NCBI GenBank assembly: GCA_018340805.1
Contig: JACMZG010000008.1
Coordinates: forward strand, 80,601,542 to 80,665,541
Direction: 5' to 3'
DNA from: Microvelia longipes
Lineage: Eukaryota; Arthropoda; Insecta; Hemiptera; Veliidae
Length of the DNA: 64,000 nucleotides
The translations under genes were made by a program, and so were the position numbers. Of this stretch, positions 45,320-59,686 are shown one piece after another (position 1 is the first letter of the stretch; every line of letters begins with the position of its first letter). The notes below the pieces were generated by a model that saw only the letters and a list, made by a program, of their open reading frames with translations, did no database searches and had not been told where the DNA came from.

Positions 45320-45450
45320 GTTATTTATGCCATAAGGCTGAGAAGTGTGTCTTTATGTCACGGCAATTAGATTTACCGACGAGCGAAGCGAGTCGGGAAA
45401 AATTGCCAAGACATAAAGACATTCTCAGCCGGATGGCATACACTATTTTT
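45320..45450. repeat. Hairpin around a GACGAGCGAAGCGAG core
   Basis: ATGCCATAAGGCTGAGAA...GTCTTTATGTC.CGGCAATT (45328-45370) is inverted at about 45399-45440 (AATTGCCAAGACATAAAGAC...TTCTCAGCCGGATGGCAT). The loop contains GACGAGCGAAGCGAGTCGGG, the same phrase found in R1 tails. Confidence 0.8.
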
Positions 45451-45952
45451 TTGAGGTAGCACTCATTAAATAAAGCACTCATTAAAAAAAATCAAAAAAT
45501 AGCACTCATTAAACTGCGCTATATACTTAATTGGGAAAAAAAGTCCAATTATTATTAACTCCATATTATCGCCGTCATTAAATTCATCCATAGCTTCACA
45601 CTTTTACTCAAAAATGTAAAATGTAAAAGCTTTACAAATAAACACACACAAATTGTCAATTAGAACACCTTTTAAAAACGAAAAAAAATTAGTCTACGAA
45701 CAAAAACAGAAACAAAATGAACGTTTTTAAATAAAGCTCATGAAGGTTTAACACAGATTGTTTTTTGAACACGCTACATTACTGTAATGGCGGCAACATA
45801 TGAATTACTTTTACGTCCTAGGAGTTTTTTTACATTCATTATTGTCCTCGGAGGTGAAAAGTACTAAATAACTTCCTATAACAATAATGATTGTCTTCTC
45901 ATCCTAAAAACGGTCCAATAAAGTGCTTAATTACGTACTACCTCAAAAAAAA
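45446..45952. mobile_element. Nested 507-bp TIR element
   Basis: TTTTTTTGAGGTAGCAC (from 45446) is mirrored by GTACTACCTCAAAAAAA (ending 45952). The match continues inward (ATTAAA..AAGCAC). No coding content. It interrupts the SINE-like element, so it is the younger of the two. Confidence 0.65.
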
Positions 45953-46285
45953 GATTTTGTGCTACCTTATGAATCCTAGTGCAGGCATTTTACTTCTAAT
46001 CCACAGAAAAGCCGCGGCTTTATTGTAAGTTTCTATAGCTTTATCTAGAAACAACACGTGCCCTACTGCCAAACTAAGCTTTCCTGCTTCGAAACCATAA
46101 GCCAGAAACATGTATATATTTTTTTAAGTGAGCTACTATTGAGGGTCCTAAATTTGTTTTAAACCAACGTACATTTATGGTTAGGAATCTTTTACGATTA
46201 CCAGAGATCGCACAGGTTCGTAACCACCGGCTTAACGTACCTTTCAAAGGACAACACGTGACATCCCTCGCATAAAATCCTACAG

Positions 46286-46356
46286 GCATTGACCGGGATC
46301 GAACCCTGACTGTTTGAGTGGCAGGCGGACGTGCTAACCAATACTCCACCAGGACT
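46286..46356 (-). pseudogene. tRNA-Gly(GCC)-like SINE head
   Basis: The minus strand reads TGGTGGAGTATTGGTTAGCA (A box), CGCCTGCCACTC (anticodon-arm wording of tRNA-Gly with GCC) and GGGTTCGATCCC (B box, plus-strand 46295-46306). The acceptor stem is not complete. It is the promoter head of the SINE-like insertion, not a tRNA gene. Confidence 0.7.
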
Positions 46357-46358
46357 CC

Positions 46359-46735
46359 GTGTATGTCTGTTATCATCCTATGTTATATAATCGTAGTTTA
46401 CAGTAATGTTTTTGCTAGAATGTTGAAACTAGTTGTACCATCCGGAAAATATATTTTTCTATGACGTCACTCGCCGTTATTAATGCCTTAGAAACAATTA
46501 TAAGAAATCGTAAAACAAAACAGATATCGGATTGGCGAAAAATTTGGCATACATGAATGTATTTATATGCCAAGTTTTATTTTAATATTAGGATCAGTTT
46601 AATTTTTATCGAATGACATGTATACTTTAAACAAATTGGGTAAGGGATTCCTCGGAATTTTCCTCGTCACATCGGATTATCGCTACTTCTGATTCGCTTC
46701 GCTCGTCCTCAGACTGTAAGTACATTTGTTTTACT
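46359..46735 (+). repeat. R1 dispersed repeat, right half of the split copy
   Basis: Resumes TCTGTTATCATCC, then TTGAAACTAGTTGTACC, ATGACGTCACTCG, AATTTGGCATACATG and GCCAAGTTTTATTT. It ends in a reversed tail phrase, GATTCGCTTCGCTCGTCCTC, at about 46691-46710. Confidence 0.8.
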
Positions 46736-47849
46736 CCTAGCGTTTACCTATCCAAGAACTGGATGGAATAAATCTAAGGAATAAAATGGAAAGTATGGAA
46801 TAAAACTCTATGGAATAAAAAACTAAGGAATAAATAACCAAAGAAGGAATATAGAGTTATGGAATAAGGAGTCAAAAGATTAAATAGCCAAATGAATATA
46901 GAGATAAGGAATAATCTAAAAAGACAAAAAATAAAGCATATAAATGCAAACTTAAATAACATAGGCCTTATGACATACCTAATATGCCTTTTGAAGTCCT
47001 TTATATAGAGTTCAAAATGGGTAGATATAAAATATGCTCGATATTTTTATGATTTTGAATTTCGACGTGATTTCAAAAATAGTGATCTCAATTCAATTTT
47101 TCTATTTTTAAATGAGTTTCTTAAACTAAGTATATATCTTATTAAAAATTAAGTTTTAATAAAAGTTAAATAAGTTAAAATTTGTATGTAGCTATTTTCT
47201 TGAATTTCTTTATATTCAAAAACTTTTCGTTACGTTGTATGTATATTAAAACTAAATTGGAAAAATAAGTAAAAAAAACCTTGTAAAAACTTTCATTTTA
47301 CGTAGACAAAGTTTTAGGTACATACGACAAAAATATGTTTTAACACGTCAAATTTAAGTATGTTATACTTCGTCAAAGTCATATCGGTGTAGAGTTTTTT
47401 TTAAGTGATTACTTTATGAGAATGAAGAAAGGGTATCAAAATAAGAAAATATGAGACGTCAACTTTAACTGAGCTGCCATCTTGCGGATCTTTAACAAAA
47501 TAATTGAGAAACTTTTGTTGTTAGTTTATAAAGTTTTTTGTATTTATTTTTGTTTAATTTTTTCGATTTTGTTAATATTATAAAATTTAATGCTTATAAA
47601 AAGTTATATTTTATTTAATTTTTTTTTTAAATGAGTCTTTCATTAACAAGTAAAGGCTCTTCGCGTTATCTTTCTAGTTGTATTTGGATTACAACTCCTA
47701 CAATTTTTATGAAACTTAAATCGAATTCTATTGGCATTAATAAAACTATACTGGCAATCACAAAACCTCTCTACGTTCTCTAATATATTATGGAGGTGCT
47801 GATGCATTGATGGTTAGAGTTATCAATAGCATGACGAATACTTAAGTTA
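46736..47849. other. AT-rich DNA with GGAATAAA words
   Basis: Between 46765 and 46920 ATGGAATAAA and AAGGAATAA recur irregularly eight or so times, a degenerate array. The rest is unremarkable. Confidence 0.45.
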
Positions 47850-48205
47850 ACCACCGAAGATTTACTTATTGGGTAAGTCTTATTTAGCACCCGAGGCTTT
47901 GCCAATAAGAGAAGTCTCATTTAGCACTCGAGTCTTTGCCGAGAAAAGAAGTGTCTTTAACTCCCGAGGATTTGCCGAGAAGGAAAGTGTCACTTAGCTC
48001 CCGAGGCTTTTCCAAGAAGGAAAGTGTCTTCAACACCCGAGGCTTTGCCGAGAAGGGAAGTATCACTTAGCTCTTAAGGCTTTTCCAAGTAAAAAAGTGT
48101 CTTCAACACCCGAGGCTTTGCCGAGAAAAAAACTTTTATTTAGCATTCGACGCTTTGACTTGAAGAGAATCTCATTCAACGCCCAAGGCTATGCTGAAAT
48201 AATCA
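47850..48205 (+). repeat. 37-bp minisatellite, about 9 units
   Basis: Repeated core CCCGAGGCTTTGCCGAGAAG followed by GAAAGTGTC..TTAGCTC. The spacing between the first two GCC ends (47903 and 47940) is 37 bases. Units in the middle are best preserved, and later ones alternate TTTAGC/CTTAGC with CTTCAACA. GC-richer than its flanks. The frame is not kept. Confidence 0.9.
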
Positions 48206-48380
48206 TTTCTCTTCTTTTCTTAGAAAAAGAAGTTATTAAGAAATAAAACTCATGTTCATACCTGCATATATGTGTGGTAAATTTTTCCATTACCAAGTAT
48301 GACTAGTACTATCTTATATTCATATTCATCTTATATTTATGTCAGTTTTATTTTAGGGTTGGATCAAGGTATAGTAAAGA

Positions 48381-48414
48381 GTATATATATAATATATATA
48401 TATGTATATATATG

Positions 48415-48481
<67 letters not shown>
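48381..48481. repeat. (TA)n microsatellite
   Basis: About 100 bp of TA with two or three interruptions at its start. Confidence 0.95.
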
Positions 48482-48482
<1 letters not shown>

Positions 48483-49846
48483 TAAAACAAGAAATAAATT
48501 ATTGATCTAAGAAGCACACTTTTCAAAGGAAATTCGTCCAGCTTGCGGTACCCTCTTGCTATAACATTTTAACATTTCATGTTTATTAAAATTATTTCTA
48601 CTAAGCACCAACAGACATTTTAGTGAAAAGTATTTTCTTATTACAAAGCTCTCTCTTAAAAAAAGAAAAAAAGGATTTGTATTTATATATTTTCAGGGAA
48701 TAATGGAACTGATAAAGAATACGAGGAGTGAGTGAAGATGGTAGAGATTGCTCGTGTGATGGAATTGGGCCAAATGCTACGGGCAGCTTTAAGTCATTCA
48801 TTGTTTGGGGGAGGTTGAATTTCTTAAGCCCAAACTTGAGTCATCTAAGCGTAAAACGTTTCCTCTCCCCCCCCCCCCGTCTTCAGTTCTTTCTTATGTA
48901 TTATATCTCATACAAGTTAAAAAGCGAATCCAGCCTTTTTCGTGCTTTTTGCTTTTACTTTATATATCCTAAGAGTACTAAAAGAAGGATGTTTAGATTT
49001 CATTGGCCTTTTTTATTACTTATAGAGTTTGTTCTTTATGTCATATCATTTCTCACAAACTCTACCTTATTACATATTTTGGATAATTTTAATTCATGCC
49101 CTTCCTTTAGGATATTAACTTTTTTAAAACTTCTCTATGGCAGAGACCTCTCCGCTATACTTTAAGTTTAAATTAAAGACCTTGAAAAAAATCAAAATAA
49201 TTTTAGAAAAAATGTATTAGTTTAAATGTACTTAATGTATAAATGTTTGTAGAAATAAGTTAGATTAATGCCGTGTTCACACATGTTATTAATCATAAAT
49301 TGCAGGTGAAAATCAAACAATAAATTTATAAATTTCCTTATGTATACAAATAATTAAATGCACCTACGCTCATGATGAATTGCGTTTCTTTTTTACTTTT
49401 TAGCGTATTCACCATTGAATAAATACTTTCCAAACAATCAAATTTTACGAAAACTGCATTAGAGTATCTGCAAAGTTTTACGATTTACTGAAAAAAACAA
49501 CTCTAAAATATACACAGCGATAAAGCGTTTTGTAATGGACTTCTATTAGAACGTAGAGATGTCGGGGCTCCGGAATACGTCACAACCCCTTAAGACATGC
49601 CAAAATGTGGGCGTGTCCCTATATACTGGGTTACATCTTTTCTATTGAAATGATCGCACATCCTTATTTAAATCAGCTTAGTTTATTTATTCAAAATGTG
49701 GATTAAAATTAATTAAAAATTAATAATTAAATATCCATTAAACAATTTGAATGAATTATTGATTATATTGATATGGAAATAATTATTTTCAATATGAGAA
49801 GAATTATTTTCATTATGAATAAATATAGATCTTCTATATTTTTGTC
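48482..49846. other. No supported gene
   Basis: The 145-codon plus frame at 48728-49165 is the longest on that strand. It contains a C-run (48868-48879) read as prolines and is otherwise Phe/Leu/Ser-rich with no motif. Its first 30 codons lie on a slightly GC-richer segment. Confidence 0.35.
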
Positions 49847-50076
49847 GGACTTCCTGATTTATTAATCTAGACCTACTGAAATGTAAACCCCGGACCTTCT
49901 AAATAATTGACTTCGGGCCTCCTAAAATATAAAGCACGGACCGCATGAACTTAAAATCCAATATTTCCTGAATTGTGAACTCCAACCTCTTGAACTGTGA
50001 AGCATGGACTTTCCAAAGTGTAAATTCCGTACCTCCTAAACTGCGAACCGCCGGTATCCTGAACTCAAAAAACAGT
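49847..50076 (+). repeat. 23-bp degenerate minisatellite, 10 units
   Basis: Units of 22-24 bases beginning GACCTNCTGAA and ending in TGNAANNCCG, for example from 49870 and 49893. Ten successive units can be laid out without gaps larger than one base. The open frames on both strands (49899 minus, 49975 plus) are by-products. Confidence 0.8.
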
Positions 50077-50283
50077 TTAAACTCTATGCTTAAGGTAATA
50101 CCTGACGTCATAGTTGACATTTCAAAAGTTTTGATAATTTTCAAAGTTAAAACGGATAATGAGTTGTGAAAAACCTCTTTTTGTGAATGAAAGAAAATTT
50201 TAATATAAAAGATTTATTGCCTTAGTGTTGCTTTAAAAAAAATTAATATACACTTTCTTTTCAAGTTCTCTATTATTAAAAAG

Positions 50284-52569
<2,286 letters not shown>

Positions 52570-52646
52570 AGTATTAATAAAATAAAAACTAGATAAGATA
52601 ACTGGATTAATAATCTAAGGTCAATACAAATGTGATCTAGTATATG
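52570..52646 (+). repeat. Direct repeat, left copy
   Basis: AGTATTAATAAAATA, AACTGGATTAATAAT and AAGGTCAAT recur at 53591-53667. The two copies bracket the 501-bp hairpin element. Confidence 0.7.
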
Positions 52647-52919
52647 TGGTAGGTAAATATAAATATGCAATATTCTTCTCCTTTCCTTACAATAAACAAA
52701 AACTACCTCTTACTGTCATTAAGCATAAATAAATTGTTGCAAATGAACAAAGCACATTCTATCAGATGGATTCCATGACCATTCTTATTATATGTTTTTT
52801 CTTTTATACAGCCTTTTGCATCTCCTTTTTACTTCTAATAAAAATCATCTAAAAAGTATGTATTTAATTAATACAAATGTTGATTGATGGTGTAATATTA
52901 TTAATAATAATTTATAGTA

Positions 52920-53420
52920 TAAGGTGCAATCGAAAATATCTACGGCCTTCTAGAACATTGGATCACCAACAAACTTTTTTTATAACTTTTTTTTCAAAAT
53001 TTTCAGTAATTAGCCGGATTTGTGATAAATGAAGCCTATTTCCGTAATCTGCACGCTCTTTTGGTTAATCTCAAAGAGTATTTACATTCACTCAACGATT
53101 TATTTTTAATCTAACTTGGTACATACATAACTACTGTTAGACGTCAATGTTATATACCTGATTTGTGTTATATTTTGACATGTCATATTTGTTAACATTG
53201 ACGTCTAACAGTAGTTATGTATGTACTTGTAAGTTAGATTAAAAATAAATCGTTGAGTGAATGTAAATACTCTTTGAGATTAATCAAAAGAGCGTGCAGA
53301 TTAGGCTTCATTTATCACAAATTCGGCTAATTACTGAAAATTTTGAAAAAAAGAAGTTATAAAAAAAGTTTGTTGGTGATCCAATGTTCTAGAAGGCCGT
53401 GGATATTCAACCACGCCTTA
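52920..53420. mobile_element. 501-bp near-perfect hairpin (MITE-like) element
   Basis: Arms 52920-53151 and 53194-53420 are inverted copies about 230 bp long with few mismatches, mostly at the outer 25 bases. The centre is 42 bp. Ends are TAAGG...CCTTA with TA on both sides, compatible with a TA target duplication as made by Tc1/mariner-type transposases. No coding content. Such long arms would fold into a long double-stranded RNA if transcribed. Confidence 0.85.
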
Positions 53421-53590
53421 TAATATTAGTTAATTGATTTAATATGTATTTATAAGAAATTTAAATAGAGAGTAGCATAGTAACCTTCTCCTGACGGTCC
53501 AACCTCACGTACCTTGGAGTAGGCTTATGAGTTGTCAGTATTATTTTACTCTACTTTGTAAATAAAAGTCATTTTTCTTTCTTTCTTTTT

Positions 53591-53667
53591 AGTATTAATA
53601 AAATAGAAATTAAATAAGATAGCTGGATTGATAATATTAAGGTCAATCCAAAGATAATCAAGTATAT
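53591..53667 (+). repeat. Direct repeat, right copy
   Basis: Partner of 52570-52646 in the same orientation. Confidence 0.7.
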
Positions 53668-54017
53668 TTAATATTATAAATAGTTACACTGGGTGGGATA
53701 AAAATCTCCCTCCTCTAACTTTTAGAATAGGATTTTTAAACATTGAGGTGCAACGCCCTACGACATCTAACTTCGAAATTTTAAATTGCAGCCTGTATTT
53801 TATATTGAACATTTGGATTTTATGACTTTTAGAAGCCCCATGACTTTTAGAAGCCCCCTTAACTTAAAGGCAGATTTTATTTGGCTGTTTTTGTCTGCTT
53901 TTTTGAAATTTGCAAAATAAGCTTTGATCTCTAGTTAATTTACTATTTAACTTTGTATTGATGAATTCGATCAAACTTCATAATACTCACTTTGTATTCT
54001 ATAACAGTTATTACTTA

Positions 54018-54220
54018 GGCCCGTATTCAGAATCATTTTAAAAAAATCTCTCCTAGGTTGTTCCTAGCCTTCTCCTAGGTTGTTCCTAGCTTTCTCCTAG
54101 GCCTAGCGGTATTCAGAATCATTTTTTGAAATCTCTCCTAGGTTGTTCCTAGGTTGTTCCTAGCTTCTTCCTAGCTTCTTCCTAGCCTTCTCCTAGCTTT
54201 TAAAAAATCAACCCTAGGAA
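54018..54220 (+). repeat. Left terminal repeat with CCTAGG/TTCCTAGC array
   Basis: After the terminus, about a dozen 9-11-bp units of the form TTCCTAGC or CTCCTAGG follow, split by the internal duplicate of the terminus. Confidence 0.85.
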
Positions 54221-56059
54221 TGATTTTACGTAAATTTATTCGTGCTAAAACGTTAATATAACAAAAATAGAATAAAAACTTACATTAGAGTTAATTATAA
54301 CTTAATTTTATTATTTATCTTTACAATAATTTGAACCTCAATTTTACGTAAACAGACATTTTTTGACAACTAGCGCTACCTAGTAGAGAACTGTAAAACT
54401 AATAATATTGAGATATTCTACAAAAATAAACAAATGATTTGTAAACAAACCTGGCACAGAATAAACTCCCTTAAAATACGTAAATTTGTAATGACAACAA
54501 ACTTATTTATAGTTGCCGATTATTTTAAAGTATATCTAATGTGAAAGTGTGTGACCTTGACCCAGTGAAGGTTTGAAACTAGAGAATGATTTGCATTTTA
54601 TTTTCACTTATGAAGAAATCATTATATGTCATTAATGTACTATTTAAATGTTTTTACAATAACATAGTGATAATAAAAACAGGTTAAACTTTCGTAGAGT
54701 GTATGGGTGCCACATTTTTGAATTGTAAGTTTATAGGAGAAATTATTATATTTGACATAAATAAATCATCATATTATAGATAAACCCTACAGTTGGTACT
54801 TCCATTTTTCACACTGATCTATAAAGTCATATCACGTTAAGTCAGATTAGTTTACGTAGCAATTAGTTCGTTTTAGGCGTTTTAAAAGCGGTTGATATTG
54901 TGAACAGTTTAAAAACTACACAAAACAAACAAAATGTATAATATACTTTTCAGTCTTGTTTACCTTTATAAGTTAGCCAATTTACCCGTAATTATTTAGT
55001 TTAGTTTAGAACTTTCCAGTAATAATTATATACTCAATAAAATATACTCAGCACTAGTATTATTTTATTTATTTTCTATAAGGTTTCATCAAGTTTATGA
55101 TACTTTCCATTTATAATATTTGATAGCATTTATTGCAAGATTAGCAATCAAGAAGGCGGTCGCTCAAAACGGGAATTTTCAAAACAGTTAACAGCTCTAC
55201 TTCATTCTAGATGGGAATATACAACACTACCACGTTAAGGCAGAGTTTTGAATCCCACATTTTAATGGGGAGATACATCAATAAGTATAATGTTTACTCT
55301 ACCAACATAATGTAAACAATGCATACTATCCCCGTTATGATTGTTACTTAGCTGGTCTTTCTAATCAAATCAGCATTAAACATCTCTGAGTTCATACGTT
55401 GTGAACGTAGAGATCACGATTTTCTTTACGTCGTGAACTGTGTGTATTTTGTATAGTATTCATAAGCCTATTGCTTAGGGAAAAACATTTGTCATAGCTT
55501 AACAAAAAATTAAAAAATGTAAATGGAATGTAAAAAATTTGCTTCGGGTATATAATCGACCATATCAAATATAAATACGTCACGGAAGTTACATTTTGTT
55601 GCACAACGTTTCTTTGTTTACATAATAAAGCAATGCTATTGGTCACTTTAGGATCACAAAAAATAAATAATAGGATCCTTTGTTTCATTTTGTTTTGATA
55701 TGAGCCAATATGTATTTTGTGACGTCACACTTTCGCGACGATTAACATAGTGCTCATGAAGAAGATATACAGGGTGGTGCATTACACCCTGCACTGGTGC
55801 ATTTCACCAATACATCACTTTGATTAACTCAGCTTCGTATGGAGCTATCGCGATAAAATTCGTTACAACCCCACTAAGTTGACAACTGGAAGTTTGAATA
55901 CCCAATTATTATGTTGTTAATCGTCTGGGTATGTATGGTCATCATATTACCAATATGTGATTTTTTACAGTAACTTTAGATTATATTGGAGCAAACCTTT
56001 GCGACATATTCTGAACATTTGATACTAATAAAATGAAATTCCGGTAATTTTTTTGTAAT

Positions 56060-56475
56060 TTTCCCGGGGGTGGTACCCCCAAAATTTATAAGTGGACCCG
56101 TCCAAAAAAACATGTTTTACTGGCGCAAAATCCGTTTCAGGTCAAAAGAAGTTGTTTGGAGCAATAAAACAAATTTTTGATTTTTTTGGGGGCAACACCC
56201 CCAAAATTTATAAGGGGGAGCCAAAAAAATTTTTTTAATGGCTCAAAATCCGTTTCAGGTCAAAAGAAGTTGCTTGGAGCAATAAAAAAAATTAGACTTT
56301 TTAGGGGCAGCACCCCCAAAATGTATAAGGGGGAGCCGACCAAAAAAATTTTTTTTATTAGCTCGAAATCCGTTTCAGGTCAAAAGAAGTTGTTTGGAGC
56401 AATAAAAAAAATTTGACTTTTTGGGGTCAGCACCCCCAAAATTTATAAGGGGGTGACAACCAAAAGAATTTTCGC
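56060..56475 (+). repeat. About 120-bp tandem repeat, 3.5 units
   Basis: ACCCCCAAAATTTATAAG starts at 56075, 56197, 56312 and 56432. Each unit contains AAATCCGTTTCAGGTCAAAA and TTGGAGCAATAAAA. The 79-codon frame at 56177 is the repeat read twice and is not a gene. Confidence 0.9.
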
Positions 56476-56589
56476 CCTGAACCACTCTTGTTTACCCAAA
56501 ACGGATTTTAAGCTCAAAAACAATTATTAAAATAGAACAAAAAATGACTAGAGACAATCTAGGGACGATTTAAGGTACCTCTCTACCTA

Positions 56590-56840
56590 CCTTGGATCTT
56601 CCTAGGTTGTTCCTAGCTTTTTCCTAGCCTTTTCCTAGAATTTAAGGTGCAAAGTTAGGAAAAGGCTAGGAGAAACCTAGGAGAGATCTCTTCCTAGCCC
56701 TAGGGACGGTTAAAAATGTTCTAAAATGGACACTAAAGCTAGGAAGAAGCTAGGAAAAAGCTAGGAACAACCTAGGAACAACCTAGGAAGAACCTAGGAG
56801 AGATTTTTTTTGAAACTTTTGATCATTCTGAATACGGGCC
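56590..56840 (-). repeat. Right terminal repeat with inner palindrome
   Basis: An inverted array of CCTAGG/GCTAGGAA units. At its inner edge, TTCCTAGGTTGTTCCTAGC (from about 56598) is followed by its inverse near 56655-56692, so this end has its own smaller palindrome. Confidence 0.8.
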
Positions 56841-56843
56841 TTA

Positions 56844-58747
56844 ATGTTTGCAGTCAATATTAAATTATATAAACCCTAAAATAAAGATCTATATGAGTCC
56901 TTTTAAAGAGTAAAAATAGATTTTCCGAAAATACAGAGCGAAGCCCCTTTATTCCTTATTTCTATTTTCTGTGAAATACAGACCGGCTCGTATAATCAAA
57001 ACCTCTAAAGAGGCAACAAATCAAACTCAATCGAGAAATCTGAGCCAAAATCCAACCCAGCTTGAAATATAGTTCTCTATTCCCCATTTTTTCCTTGGTA
57101 TTTATATCCCCTACACTGCGTATATTGGAAGGTTTATGCCTTGCAGTATTTCAGCTCTTTTGTAGCTCTTACGATGTTTTATAGAGCCGTTCCTGTTTAC
57201 TCAAAGAAGCACCCAAACACTAGTAAAATAGACTACGGAGTAAACAGTACCCTTTTTCTGTAAAAAGGTGGTTTGTTCAGATAATATTCTTGATATTTTG
57301 TTTTTCGGTTTCGTCTTATTCATTATTTTATTTATTTTTGTATAAATTATAATACAAAAATGCGCGTAGGTCTGCAAGCTGGGCAAATTTTCTATGAAGT
57401 GCGTGCGTAATTACAATCTATTTCTTCCTTAAGATTACATTTTTTTTACCTTTATTGATTATTGTCTACAATAAATGTATTTGACATAGTGCTCATGCTG
57501 GTTAAAGTGACTTGGCAATCTTGATAGGAGGAATCACCCAGTGGTGATACTCCTTGGCGTGGTTAGGTAAATGTTGACATTTTAGTTATAATATACAAAT
57601 TTGGCTTGAACTAAATTAGTGGAATAGAAATTAGTTGACTTTTCAATAGTTGGATTTTCTGAAATGTTTTGAGTTTTTTAATTTAAATTAATATTGATTA
57701 TAACATAAGGTCACGCGGCCACTGTCGTCGAAGGCGCCGTGGAGGATTTATGATTTATAACCTATGCAGGAAATTGTTGCTTAATTTCTTCGGACTTTTT
57801 AAAGGAAATGCGCTAAAATATTTTAACAATGAGCATAAACTGAGCTTTTAATAACAGACGAATGTTGCTTAACTTTGCCGATTTCGGAATGAAGACCATA
57901 GTTCTGCATAACCTAAAAAATATGTATGCATATTTTTTTTCAAGGATTCGGAAAAATTAAGATACAAAACTACTGCTCTGGTTATAGCATAAACCACACA
58001 CACCAGTAAGAAAAAAATACTAAACAATTAAGCACGCGGACATTTTTATCAGAGCTAAATACGGATCCGGAGTTGTATAGTTTCCGTTATAAAATAAATT
58101 AGGTCTAATACAAAAGACAATATTTATTTAGATTTATGTTTACGGTAATCATTCTCAGAAATGATAGTATAACCAGTCGGCACTAAAAATCTCTTTAATT
58201 ATGTGCAATAGTATTTGATATAAAAATATTTCGATAACTTAAATGGATTCTTTAATTTATGTATGCGACCCACCAGATGTTGATCCCGATTATTGGCCGA
58301 ATGGCCTTCATTGCGGGAATTCATTCATCTATTATTGTATTTATGGTAATATTTGCATCTTGCTTGTTCTTTATTAAAATAAATGAGTTTGTTTACCAAG
58401 TTCCACTAATCCCGCTATGGTTAATTTAACTCCCTATTTTTTGTGTCTGAAACATTCTTCTAATTTTTAAACGTAATTATTTTGTTTTTGTTTCTTTTTT
58501 TTTAATTTCTTTTTAGACTGGAATTATTTGTTTACAGTTCGTTTTGGTTTATTTTTACTAAATTAACTCTTTTATTCTTGTGGTGACGTTGTTTATACGG
58601 ATTTTGTAAAATAAATGACAAAATATAACTTAATTTTAAAATTAGTCAAAGTTTTTTGTAAACAAGTATTTTTATCTCTCCGCGCCCTCTAATCATGTAT
58701 TTTCACTGAGGCCATTCTTTAGGATGATCTGCCTAATGTTTTTTGTT
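56844..58747. other. AT-rich DNA with minor structures
   Basis: A hairpin, GGAGGAATCACC/GGTGATACTCC, spans about 57527-57552. A short GC-rich patch lies at 57715-57745 (CGAAGGCGCCGTGG). AAAGGAAATGCGCTAAAA at 57800 echoes the long inverted-repeat family. No gene. Confidence 0.45.
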
Positions 58748-58815
58748 TGAGTAAATTTTCATCTGAAAATTACGCTTATGAGGTTCTTCTGATAACGGAA
58801 GTGGAGGAGGGATTA
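58748..58815 (+). repeat. GCTTATGAGG family fragment
   Basis: AAATTTTCATCTGAAAATTA is palindromic and leads into CGCTTATGAGGTTC and GGAGGAGGGATTAAAG. Confidence 0.55.
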
Positions 58816-58891
58816 AAGTGCTATCAATTTCTTAGGTCCTTCTGAAACAAAAACTGTATATCACAACAAAGTTTATATACATACTTACACA

Positions 58892-59686
<795 letters not shown>

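Larger units (their letters stand above)
45231..46358 (-). mobile_element. SINE-like insertion (about 1.13 kb with nested element)
   Basis: Flanked by a 14-bp direct duplication, GTGTATGTCTGTTA, at 45217-45230 and 46359-46372. This duplication lies inside an otherwise continuous R1 copy, so it is a target-site duplication. The element reads on the minus strand: tRNA-like head at 46356-46286, then a body with GTTAAGCCGGTGG and ACCTGTGCG shared with 23.76-24.0 kb. The 3' end is at 45231. About 507 bp of it (45446-45952) is a separate nested TIR element. The 100-codon minus frame at 46074-46376 is a chance frame across the tRNA head and body. Confidence 0.8.
54018..56840. mobile_element. 2.8-kb PIF/Harbinger-like TIR element (non-autonomous)
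   Basis: Ends GGCCCGTATTCAGAATC (54018) and GATCATTCTGAATACGGGCC (56840). TTA flanks both sides (54015-54017 and 56841-56843), a 3-bp target duplication typical of PIF/Harbinger transposons. Both termini run into arrays of CCTAGGTTGTTCCTAGC and CCTAGCTTCTT units. The left end is itself duplicated: GTATTCAGAATCATTTT occurs at 54023 and 54109. No transposase or Myb-like protein frame is visible inside; the 98-codon minus frame at 55392 has no motif. It would depend on a helper element. Confidence 0.75.

Noticed and set aside
46286..46356. Functional tRNA-Gly gene
   Set aside because: Acceptor stem incomplete and the sequence continues into a SINE body shared with 23.8 kb.
48728..49165. 145-codon plus-strand frame as a gene
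   Set aside because: Phe/Leu/Ser-rich, reads through a C homopolymer, no motif or supporting signals; expected by chance in this composition.
54018..56840. Autonomous Harbinger transposon
   Set aside because: No transposase or Myb-like frame is visible between the termini.
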